From positions 1 through 60,590 of the forward strand of contig CALCNV010000064.1 of the NCBI GenBank assembly GCA_937897645.1: DNA of 60,590 bases. Reading direction: 5' to 3'. The notes beneath the pieces are model-generated. The model was not told where the DNA came from and did not search any database. It saw only the letters and a program-made list of their open reading frames with translations. The translations under genes and the position numbers were made by a program. Shown here in pieces: positions 34,524 to 42,086 of this stretch; within the stretch, counting starts at the first letter, position 1, and each line of letters opens with the position of its first letter. This stretch comes from an uncultured Lysobacteraceae bacterium. Lineage in GTDB: Bacteria > Pseudomonadota > Gammaproteobacteria > Xanthomonadales > Xanthomonadaceae.

Positions 34524-34913
34524 TTACTCGGTGGTCACGCCATCGAAATGTTCTTCGCTGGCATCGGCCCTGGTCGGATGGACGACGCCGTCCTTGTGTT
34601 CCGGCGGCGCGTAGAGGGTGTAGAGCTTGAGCGGTGAATCGCCGGTGTTGGTGACGTTGTGGCGTGCGCCTGCGGGCACGATGATGGCGTCATCGTCTTC
34701 GACGGGATGGCGGGTGCCGTCGATGAGCACTTCGCCCTTGCCGGATTCGATGCGGAAGAACTGGTCGTGGCCGGCATGCACTTCTTCGCCGATATCATCA
34801 CCCGCCTGCAGGGTCATCAGCACCAGCTGCAGGTGCTTGCCGGTGTAGAGCACGCGCCGGAAGTCGGTGTTGTCCAACGTCAACTGCTCGATGTTCTCGA
34901 CGAAACCTTTCAC
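34524..34913 (-). CDS. Cupin-domain protein
   Basis: 129-residue single-cupin protein. Metal-binding motif 1 is GEEVHAGHDQFFRIESGKGEVLIDG and motif 2 is VPAGARHNVTNTGDSPLKLYTLYAPP, with the usual His/His/Glu/His set. Such proteins serve as small dioxygenases, isomerases or regulators; no substrate is evident. It is divergent from the hypothetical gene at 35085. Confidence 0.87.
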   Translation of the reverse strand: MKGFVENIEQLTLDNTDFRRVLYTGKHLQLVLMTLQAGDDIGEEVHAGHDQFFRIESGKGEVLIDGTRHPVEDDDAIIVPAGARHNVTNTGDSPLKLYTLYAPPEHKDGVVHPTRADASEEHFDGVTTE

Positions 34914-35084
34914 GGCGCGCTCCGGTAGTGGGAATGGAATGACGCCTATCGTAACCGAGCTGGATCACATGCACTGTCCGCTTGCGAAGGCTTACCGGAC
35001 AACATGGCCTGGATCGCGGCAAGCGCCGTCTCACCCCCTGCAACCCCACGATGGCACACTGCCCACCTGACGAGGACAGCCACC

Positions 35085-35807
35085 ATGCAACCCATCGAAC
35101 TCAAGGACCCGGCCGGGTTCGCCAACGAATTCCTGCGCTTGACCCTGCTGCAGGGATTCCAGTCGCTGACCAAGCGCGATCTGGAACTGCTGATCTTCGT
35201 CCTGCTGGAACGCGATGGCGCCATCCTGCGTGCCGAATCCAACTTCACCGTCGCCTCGCACCTGCGCGTCACACCCGCCAAGGTCAAGGCCTTGCGCCGC
35301 GACGGCTACGCACGCTGGCGCGCCCTGGTGCCCGAAGAAAGCGAGGCCGCCCTGCAGCGCATCGTGGCGACCGTGCTCACCGAAACCAACCTGCGCTCCG
35401 GCGCCAAGCACGTCAGCGAACGCAGCCGCAAGGATGGCTTCCTCGCCATTCGCATCGAACACTCGGACGACCAGCAACAGTTCGAACAGGCCATCCTCGA
35501 CGTAGGTGCCCTGCCCGTCTACGAACGCAACCGCGACGTGGTCGCAGTCCGTTTCGACACCCTGCTCAAGATCGCCGAGAAATGGGGCTACCTGCAGCCC
35601 GACCCTGGGGCGATCACCGCCGAACTCAAGAAGCTGGCACCGACCGCGGAAGAAGTTGCCGACCTGTTGAAGAAAGACGTGAGCAAGCTGCGCTGGATCG
35701 ACGCTCGCAATGCACTCAACAGTTTGGGCGCTAAAGCGATTGCCAGCACGGCCGAAGGCGGGTTGAAGGGACTGTTGAAGATCGTATTTCCGTTTATTCC
35801 GGGGTGA
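35085..35807 (+). CDS. Unknown protein with possible helix-turn-helix
   Basis: 240-residue cytosolic protein with no signal peptide. It starts MQPIELKDPAGFANEFLRLT; residues ~30-80 (LTKRDLELLIFVLLERDGAI...VASHLRVTPAKVKALRRDGY) look like a winged helix-turn-helix, and the C-terminal part is amphipathic (IASTAEGGLKGLLKIVFPFIPG). I do not recognise the family. The isolated gene, flanked by a cupin gene and a repeat block, could be an accessory regulator; that is a guess. Confidence 0.6.
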   Translation: MQPIELKDPAGFANEFLRLTLLQGFQSLTKRDLELLIFVLLERDGAILRAESNFTVASHLRVTPAKVKALRRDGYARWRALVPEESEAALQRIVATVLTETNLRSGAKHVSERSRKDGFLAIRIEHSDDQQQFEQAILDVGALPVYERNRDVVAVRFDTLLKIAEKWGYLQPDPGAITAELKKLAPTAEEVADLLKKDVSKLRWIDARNALNSLGAKAIASTAEGGLKGLLKIVFPFIPG

Positions 35808-36209
35808 GGTTGCGATTGGTCGGCCTTCCAGGAAATTATTCGACATCGAATTTTAAGGAATAGCGCCCCTCTCCCCTTGTGGGAGAGGGTGCCGCAGGCG
35901 GGAGAGGGGAAGGTCGGAGCCTGCTGCGTATCAAATTAAGTGGAAACATCGAGTGCAATCTTCCCTCAAAGAACACCTCACTCGACACAACCATGACGAC
36001 GGAAGGGAAATCAGCTCCGGCACCCCTCTCCCGGCCTGTCGGCACCCTCTCCCACAAGGGGAGAGGGGCGCGATCTGGGTCGATGCGTGGAGGATTCGAT
36101 ATTGGCTTCGGATACCAAGAGATGGCGCATGCGAAAGCTACATCTTGACTAGACAACGAATATCGAGAATCGTGTACTCGTTAGCATTGGGCTGAGAGGT
36201 TGGATCCTA
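35808..36209. repeat. CTCTCCC-type inverted repeat in a gene-free gap
   Basis: No gene is seen in this 402-base gap. Outer arms begin CCCCTCTCCCCTTGTGGGAG near 35867 and end with its complement near 36068; an inner arm pair GCGGGAGAGGGG and CCCCTCTCCCGG lies within. Interior shares AGGGAAATCA with the related element at 58553-58786. The gap separates the unknown protein from the divergently placed 3' end of the oxidoreductase gene. Confidence 0.8.
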
Positions 36210-37319
36210 TCAACCAATCTCCACCCGCCGGCCTTCCGCCACCGAACGGAAAATCGCATCGACCACGCGCATGTCGCGTAGCCCTTCTTCGCCCGGCACG
36301 CGCATCGGTGTTCCATCCATGATCGAACGCGCATCGTTGTCCATCTGCAGCGCCTGCTGGTGGGCCACGCGTGCATCCAGCACCAGGCCGTCGCTGGTGC
36401 TGCCACGGATGCCGGAATAAGCCTGGAACGGTGACAGTTCGTACCAGCCGCGTTGCGCCTCGGCGCGCAGCAGGTTCATGTTCTTGCCGAAGCTGGTGCT
36501 GCACTTGGCCAGCAAGCCGCTTGGGAACTCCAGGTCGAACTCCATGCTTTCATCGACCTGCGTGAAGATGTGCGGACGCTGCACGCTCTTGCGTGCCGTC
36601 ACCGCGACCGGCTCTTCGCCGGAGGTGTAGCGCGCGGCATTGAGCGAATACACGCCCATGTCGTACATGGCGCCGCCACCGCGCGCAGGATCCAGTCGCC
36701 AGAGGTCCTGGCCGGCCGCGTCATCGAACGCATGGAAGCCGGCATCGGCTTGCAGGCTGCGCAGCTCGCCCCACGGTCGATCACGCGCAAACCCGATCAC
36801 GCGCTGCGTGTTGGGTTCGTGCTGCATGCGATAGCCGATGGCCAGCTTGACCTTGTTGCGCTGGCAGGCGTCGATCATGGCCTGGCTCTCGGCCGCATCC
36901 ATTGCCATCGGCTTTTCACACCACACATGCTTGCCCGCCGCTGCCGCGCGCAGGGTGAATGGCTTGTGCAGGTGGTTGGGCAGGACCACATAGACCACGT
37001 CGATGTCGGGATTGTCGGCGATGCGATCGAAGTTGTCGTAGTCGTAGATATTGCGCTCGGGCAGATCGTATTGGCGCTGCCATTCCACCGCCTTGGCCGG
37101 CGTGCCGGTGACGATGCCGGCGAGATGGCAGTTGCGCGTCAATTGCAGGCCCGGCGCGAGCAATTCGCGACTGTAGTAGCCCAATCCCACCAGCGCCACG
37201 CCCAGGCTGCGCTTGTCCGGCTGACGCGGCGCTGCGCATGCGGCAGGCAGGGATCCCACCAGGCCAGCTGCAGCCAAGGCCTTGATCAGTGCACGTCGTG
37301 ATGGCGAATCCAAAGACAT
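36210..37319 (-). CDS. Gfo/Idh/MocA family oxidoreductase with Tat signal
   Basis: 369-residue protein with a twin-arginine signal (SRRALIKALAAAGLVGSLPA), so it is likely exported folded with cofactor. The NAD(P) Rossmann domain has ALVGLGYYSRELLAPG, and the family signature CEKPMAMDAAESQAM follows, with a C-terminal substrate domain. It resembles glucose-fructose oxidoreductases. Substrate not assigned. It is 28 bases downstream of the VisC-like gene on the same strand and may be cotranscribed. Confidence 0.9.
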   Translation of the reverse strand: MSLDSPSRRALIKALAAAGLVGSLPAACAAPRQPDKRSLGVALVGLGYYSRELLAPGLQLTRNCHLAGIVTGTPAKAVEWQRQYDLPERNIYDYDNFDRIADNPDIDVVYVVLPNHLHKPFTLRAAAAGKHVWCEKPMAMDAAESQAMIDACQRNKVKLAIGYRMQHEPNTQRVIGFARDRPWGELRSLQADAGFHAFDDAAGQDLWRLDPARGGGAMYDMGVYSLNAARYTSGEEPVAVTARKSVQRPHIFTQVDESMEFDLEFPSGLLAKCSTSFGKNMNLLRAEAQRGWYELSPFQAYSGIRGSTSDGLVLDARVAHQQALQMDNDARSIMDGTPMRVPGEEGLRDMRVVDAIFRSVAEGRRVEIG

Positions 37320-37347
37320 TCCGTTTACCTCGCGATCCAGCTAGAAA

Positions 37348-38532
37348 TCAATCCACCCATCCGGAAGCACGCCTCCAGAACAGATTGGTCAGTCCGGGAA
37401 GCTTGCCAGCCAATCCCAGCAGCTTCCCGCGCAGCAGGGTCGCGTGCATCTCGTCGTTCGAGAACATGCGATTGATGCCGTCGAACGCATACGCCGCCGC
37501 CGCATTCGCGCTGCGGCATTCGCGCGCCCAGCGCGCGAGGCGATGCGCGCTGGCCCAATCTGCGCGCCGGGACTGCGCGTCAATAACCAGGTCACGCCAC
37601 CGCGCCACGTCGCGCAGGCCCAGGTTGACGCCCTGCCCGGCCAGCGGATGCACCACGTGCGCCGCATCGCCCATCAGCAGGACTTTGCCGGCGATGTTGG
37701 ACTCAGCCAGTTGCCGGCGCAGCGGGAAGGCGGCGCGCTTCGACACCACGCGCACTTCGCCCAAGCGGGCAGCGAAGGCAAGGGTCAGTTCACGGTTGAA
37801 TGCGTCATCGTCCAGGGCCAGCACGCGTTCCGCCTCGCTGTCCGGCAAGGTCCACACGATGGAACTGCGACCATCGACGAACGGAAGGAACGCAAGCGGG
37901 CCGCTCGGCAGGAAGCGCTGCCATGCCGTGGCTTCATTCGACGCCTCGGTGTCGACGAACGCCACCACGCCACGTTGTGCATAGTCATGCGCGGAGACCT
38001 GCAATCCGGCAAGTTCGCGCAGCGTGGAATCCGCACCGTCCGCCGCGATGGCAAGGCGTGCATCCACCCGCGGGCCATTGTCCAGGCGCAGGCGCACGCC
38101 TTCCTCATCCTGTTCCATCGACTCCACGCGCGCCGGGCAATGCAGGCGCACGCCTGCGGCAGGCAAGGCCGCCCACAGGCGATCGACCAGCAGGTTGTTC
38201 TCGATGATCCAGCCCAGCTGCTCGCGACCAAGCGCGTCCGCATCGAAGGCAAGCTCGTCACCGCCTGCAGCGTCCCACACGCGCATGCGCCGGTACGCAG
38301 GCGCGCGTGCCGCGAGCACCGCATCCCACACGCCGCATTCCTGCAACAACGCCGCGTTGTCCGGCGCGAAGGCATACACGCGGAGGTCGGGATTTTCTGC
38401 CGACCATCGCGGCGGTTCGCGTCCTTCGACCAGCACGACCTCCAGGCCAAGCTTTGCCAGCGCAAGCGCACACGTTGCGCCAACTACGCCGGCGCCGACG
38501 ATGGCGACATCCACCTGCCCGCGCCGGTTCAT
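37348..38532 (-). CDS. UbiH/UbiF/VisC-family FAD hydroxylase
   Basis: 394-residue flavoprotein monooxygenase. FAD ADP-binding motif DVAIVGAGVVGATCALALAK at the N-terminus; second FAD motif GDAAHVVHPLAGQGVNLGLRD around residue 285. This form resembles UbiI/VisC of ubiquinone synthesis, introducing a ring hydroxyl. The start ATG overlaps the upstream ubiH stop by 4 bases, so the two hydroxylases are coupled. Which ring position it oxidises cannot be read from sequence. Confidence 0.92.
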   Translation of the reverse strand: MNRRGQVDVAIVGAGVVGATCALALAKLGLEVVLVEGREPPRWSAENPDLRVYAFAPDNAALLQECGVWDAVLAARAPAYRRMRVWDAAGGDELAFDADALGREQLGWIIENNLLVDRLWAALPAAGVRLHCPARVESMEQDEEGVRLRLDNGPRVDARLAIAADGADSTLRELAGLQVSAHDYAQRGVVAFVDTEASNEATAWQRFLPSGPLAFLPFVDGRSSIVWTLPDSEAERVLALDDDAFNRELTLAFAARLGEVRVVSKRAAFPLRRQLAESNIAGKVLLMGDAAHVVHPLAGQGVNLGLRDVARWRDLVIDAQSRRADWASAHRLARWARECRSANAAAAYAFDGINRMFSNDEMHATLLRGKLLGLAGKLPGLTNLFWRRASGWVD

Positions 38533-39737
38533 CGTGCGGCCTCACGGCACAGGGCAGGCACATCGCCACGGAACCCCATGGCCCCGCCCACCAGCATGGA
38601 CTGCAGCGCGCCGGATGTGTCGGCTGCGAGCAATCCCACGCTGCGCAAGGGCCGCAGCAGCGGCGACGCGTTGCCGGTGATGCGCGCGAGCCCGTCTGAA
38701 AATTGCAGCGTGCGCTGGCGGTCTTCGCTGCGACGACGTGCATAGGCATCGAGCACGGAGGCCGCGCCGGGATCGTCCGCGTTTTCGATCAACTCCGCCA
38801 ACGTCAGCGCGTCACGCAGGCCAAGGTTGAAGCCTTGGGCACCGATGGGATGCAAGGACTGTGCGGCGTTGCCTACCAGGACCGCGCGCGCCGCCGTCGT
38901 GCGTTCGGCGACCACCTTCGTGATGGGATAGGCGCTGCGTTCGCCGGTGGACAGGAAACGACCCACGCGCCAGCCGAACACGCCCTGGACGCGTTCGATC
39001 CATGCGGCATCGTCCAATGCGGCGATGGCCTCGGCTTCCTCGCTGGCCACGCCATGCACCACGCCGAAGTGGCGATCACCCCGCGGCAGCAATGCGGTCG
39101 GTCCATGTTCGCCGAAGCGCTCGTAGGCGGTGCCGTCGGGCGCGCGCTCCGTACGCATGCGGGCAACGAACAGGGTCTGTGCGTAGTCGTGTTCGCGTAT
39201 CGCGATGCCAAGCGCCTCGCGCACGCCGCTGCGGGTGCCGTCTGCGCCGACCAGCAGGCGAGCGCCGATCTCGCGCTCGCCCTGCGCGTCGGCGATGCGG
39301 ATGCTGCGTGTCGCTGCACCGGCCTCACCCATGCCGATGAAACGCGCGGGGCGATAGCGGGCCAGTCGCGTCAGTTCCGCCAGCCGCGCTTCCAGCGCCT
39401 CGCCGAAGTCACGTGCCACGACGACCTGGCCGAATGCCTCGCGACCGTAGTCGGATGCCTGCAGGCGGGTTCGCCCGAAGTCACCCTGCCGACTGACATG
39501 GATGCGCTGGATGGGCCCGGTAGGCGCGCGCAGTTTCGCCATCACGCCCAGCGCGGTCAGCGCGTTGACGGTAGCCGCGGCGAAGCTGAGGTTGCGCTGG
39601 TCGAATACCGCGGGCAGCGCGCCCGCAGGCGTGGCTTCCACCAGCCCCACGTCCATGCCCAACCGGTCGAGGGCGATCGCCAGGCTGGCGCCTACCAGGC
39701 CGCCACCGACGATGAGTACGTCATGTCGTTCAGTCAT
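38529..39737 (-). CDS. ubiH: 2-octaprenyl-6-methoxyphenol hydroxylase (UbiH)
   Basis: 402-residue FAD monooxygenase of ubiquinone biosynthesis. Motif 1 is DVLIVGGGLVGASLAIALDR and the second FAD motif reads GNAAQSLHPIGAQGFNLGLRD, with the Asn of UbiH rather than the Asp seen in the neighbour. ATG 39737 (MTERHDV) is used; the longer upstream frame has no family residues. It is the first gene of a coupled pair followed by the Tat oxidoreductase. Confidence 0.93.
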   Translation of the reverse strand: MTERHDVLIVGGGLVGASLAIALDRLGMDVGLVEATPAGALPAVFDQRNLSFAAATVNALTALGVMAKLRAPTGPIQRIHVSRQGDFGRTRLQASDYGREAFGQVVVARDFGEALEARLAELTRLARYRPARFIGMGEAGAATRSIRIADAQGEREIGARLLVGADGTRSGVREALGIAIREHDYAQTLFVARMRTERAPDGTAYERFGEHGPTALLPRGDRHFGVVHGVASEEAEAIAALDDAAWIERVQGVFGWRVGRFLSTGERSAYPITKVVAERTTAARAVLVGNAAQSLHPIGAQGFNLGLRDALTLAELIENADDPGAASVLDAYARRRSEDRQRTLQFSDGLARITGNASPLLRPLRSVGLLAADTSGALQSMLVGGAMGFRGDVPALCREAAR

Positions 39738-39824
39738 GTCGCCATGATAAGCCCCCGCCACGCCCCGTCATCCCGACGGCTCTCTCCGTTAGAATGGTCG
39801 CCTGCACCCCGGAAGCCGACCCGC

Positions 39825-40424
39825 ATGAACAGCACCACCCAGCGCACGATCATCTTTACCCTGCTTGCCGCGCTGATGGTGGCGACGCGCCTCAACCTGC
39901 CGGCGTCCATCACCCATTTCGGGCCAGTGCCGGACGCGTCCTGGGCCGTGTTCTTCATTGGCGGCTTCTACCTGCGCAGCTGGACCAAATGGGCATTCCC
40001 CATGTTCATGGCGCTGGCGGTGCTGGTCGACTACGTGGTGATCACCGGCCAGGGCATGAGCTTCTGGGCGCATTACTGCATGTCGGCGGCGTACTGGTTC
40101 CTGGTGCCGGCGTATTTCGCGCTGTGGTTCGGCGGCATGCTGGTGCGTCGTTTCCATAGCGATGCCAATGGCAAGTCGCTTGCGATCTTGCTGGCCAGCC
40201 TGTTCGGGGCCGTCGTCGTGTGCCACCTGCTGAGCCAGGGCAGTTTCTACTGGTTGAGCGACAGCGTGCTGGAGCCGACCTTCGCCGGCTGGTGGAAGAA
40301 CTATACCGACTGGTTCCTGCCCTACCTGCGTACGACGGCCATCTACGTTGGCCTGGCGGTGATCGTGCACGTCGGCGTACTGCAGGCCACGCGCCTGCAG
40401 GCACGGGCGAAGTCGCTGCGCTGA
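39825..40424 (+). CDS. Six-span membrane protein, unknown
   Basis: 199-residue very hydrophobic protein with about six membrane spans (TIIFTLLAALMVATRLNLPA, DASWAVFFIGGFYL, FPMFMALAVLVDYVVIT, YCMSAAYWFLVPAYFALWFGG, AILLASLFGAVVVCHLLSQG, AIYVGLAVIVHVGVLQAT). It starts 87 bases from the divergent ubiH start and ends 21 bases before the adenosyltransferase gene. The size, span number and neighbour recall ECF-transporter S-components, but no signature proves it and no riboswitch is visible. Function otherwise unknown. Confidence 0.65.
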   Translation: MNSTTQRTIIFTLLAALMVATRLNLPASITHFGPVPDASWAVFFIGGFYLRSWTKWAFPMFMALAVLVDYVVITGQGMSFWAHYCMSAAYWFLVPAYFALWFGGMLVRRFHSDANGKSLAILLASLFGAVVVCHLLSQGSFYWLSDSVLEPTFAGWWKNYTDWFLPYLRTTAIYVGLAVIVHVGVLQATRLQARAKSLR

Positions 40425-40445
40425 TCGGGACGGGGAGGCAAGGCC

Positions 40446-41000
40446 ATGGGAAACCGCCTCTCGAAGATCTACACGCGCACCGGCGATGACGGCAGCACCG
40501 GCCTCGGCGACGGCACCCGCGTAGGCAAGGATTCGGCGCGCGTCACGGCGTATGGCACGGTGGACGAAGCCAATTCCAGCATCGGCGTGGTGCTGGCGGC
40601 GCAGGTACCGGACGAAATACGCGTGCTGCTGACCCGCGTGCAGCACCAGTTGTTCGACCTGGGCGGGGAGCTCTGCATCCCCGGCCATGCGGCGATCACC
40701 ACCGCGGATATCGACGCGCTGGAACAGCAGTTGGACCACTACAACGACCCGTTGCCGCCGCTGAAGGATTTCATCCTGCCCGCGGGCGGCGAAGCGGCGG
40801 CGCGCTGCCACCTGGCGCGCACCATCGTGCGCCGGGCCGAGCGCGAAACCGTCACCCTGGCCCGCCACGACGCCGTGCGCCCGGAAGCCATCCGTTACCT
40901 CAACCGCCTGTCCGACCTGCTGTTCGTGCTGGCCCGCGTGCTGGCGCGCGCCGACGGCCAGGGCGAAGTGTTGTGGAACCACGACCGGCGCCACGCCTGA
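40446..41000 (+). CDS. PduO-type corrinoid adenosyltransferase
   Basis: 184-residue ATP:cob(I)alamin adenosyltransferase of the PduO family, making adenosylcobalamin from reduced cobalamin. Motifs are YTRTGDDGSTGLGDGTRV at the N-terminus (ATP-binding), DEANSSIGVVLAA, the Arg-rich RRAERETVTLARH and NRLSDLLFVLARV near the C-terminus, all of the trimeric PduO fold. It is cytosolic. It is framed by the unknown membrane protein and the deacetylase-like gene. In species lacking cobalamin synthesis it acts in salvage. Confidence 0.94.
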   Translation: MGNRLSKIYTRTGDDGSTGLGDGTRVGKDSARVTAYGTVDEANSSIGVVLAAQVPDEIRVLLTRVQHQLFDLGGELCIPGHAAITTADIDALEQQLDHYNDPLPPLKDFILPAGGEAAARCHLARTIVRRAERETVTLARHDAVRPEAIRYLNRLSDLLFVLARVLARADGQGEVLWNHDRRHA

Positions 41001-41025
41001 GCCCGGGTGTGGTGAACCGCGCCCG

Positions 41026-41946
41026 ATGATCATCTTCACCCACCCGGCCTGTTTGGCCCACGACCCCGGCCCGCAGCATCCGGAGCGCCCCGCACGCCTG
41101 GAAGTAGTGCTGGAGGGATTGCGCGCAGTCCATGCCGACCTGGACTGGCGCGAGGCACCGCTGGCCAAGCTGGGCGATCTGCGCCGCGTGCACCACGAAC
41201 ACCTGCTGCATGAGGTGCTGGAAAGCCAGTTCGACGGCTATCGCATGCTCGACCCGGATACGGTGATGTGCCCCGCCTCGCGCGCCGCGGCCCTGCGCGC
41301 GGCCGGCGCCGCCGTGGCGGCGGTGGACGCGGTCATGCTGGCCGACGCCAGGAAAGGCAGCCGCACCGCGTTCTGCGCCGTGCGTCCACCGGGCCACCAC
41401 GCCACCGGCGACACGGCGATGGGGTTCTGCCTGTTCAACAACGTGGCCGTGGCCGCGGCGCACGCCTGCGACAAACACGGGCTGGAGCGCGTGGCGATCG
41501 TGGATTTCGACGTGCACCACGGCAATGGCACGCAGGCGATCTTCTACGACGAGCCTCGCGTGGCCTACTTCAGTACCCACGAATCCGGCATCTACCCCAA
41601 CAGCGGCACACCCTACGAACGTGGCGTGGGCAATGTGTTCAATGCATTGCTGCCGCCGGGCACGGGCGGGTTCCGTTTCCGCAACGTCTGGGCCGACACC
41701 ATGCTGCCGGCGCTGGACGATTTCCGCCCGCAACTGCTGCTGGTCTCGGCAGGCTTCGACGCGCACATGCGCGACCCACTGGCCGACCTGATGCTGGAAA
41801 CCGAGGATTTCACCTGGCTGACGCAGGAATTGCGCGCCATCGCCACGCGCCATGCCTCGGGGCGGATCGTGTCGATGCTGGAAGGCGGATACGACCTGGA
41901 AGCGCTGCGCGAATGCAGCGTGGCGCACGTAGGCGCACTGCGCTGA
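41026..41946 (+). CDS. Histone-deacetylase family amidohydrolase
   Basis: 306-residue zinc hydrolase of the HDAC/acetylpolyamine amidohydrolase family. Visible residues are His124/125 in RPPGHHATGD, metal ligands Asp162/His164 in VDFDVHHGNGTQAIF, a third ligand region in SAGFDAHMRDPLADL and EGGYDL near the end. The start HPACLAHDPGPQHPERPARL is typical. Substrate could be acetylated polyamine or other amide, not histones. Likely cytosolic; 25 bases after the adenosyltransferase. Confidence 0.92.
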   Translation: MIIFTHPACLAHDPGPQHPERPARLEVVLEGLRAVHADLDWREAPLAKLGDLRRVHHEHLLHEVLESQFDGYRMLDPDTVMCPASRAAALRAAGAAVAAVDAVMLADARKGSRTAFCAVRPPGHHATGDTAMGFCLFNNVAVAAAHACDKHGLERVAIVDFDVHHGNGTQAIFYDEPRVAYFSTHESGIYPNSGTPYERGVGNVFNALLPPGTGGFRFRNVWADTMLPALDDFRPQLLLVSAGFDAHMRDPLADLMLETEDFTWLTQELRAIATRHASGRIVSMLEGGYDLEALRECSVAHVGALR

Positions 41947-42086
41947 AGGCATCCACGCCGGCCTGCTGCCGGGCCATGATGAACCCCACCCGAAACCACG
42001 CCCTGCTTTTCATTGCCCGCATGGCGGGGATACGGCAAGCTAGCGGCCGCTTTTGACCACTTCCCCTGACGGAGCCTTGCATCCGC

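Noticed and set aside
40425..40446. A cobalamin riboswitch in front of the adenosyltransferase
   Set aside because: Only 21 bases separate the genes, and the gap upstream of the membrane protein (88 bases) is also too short for the B12-box structure.
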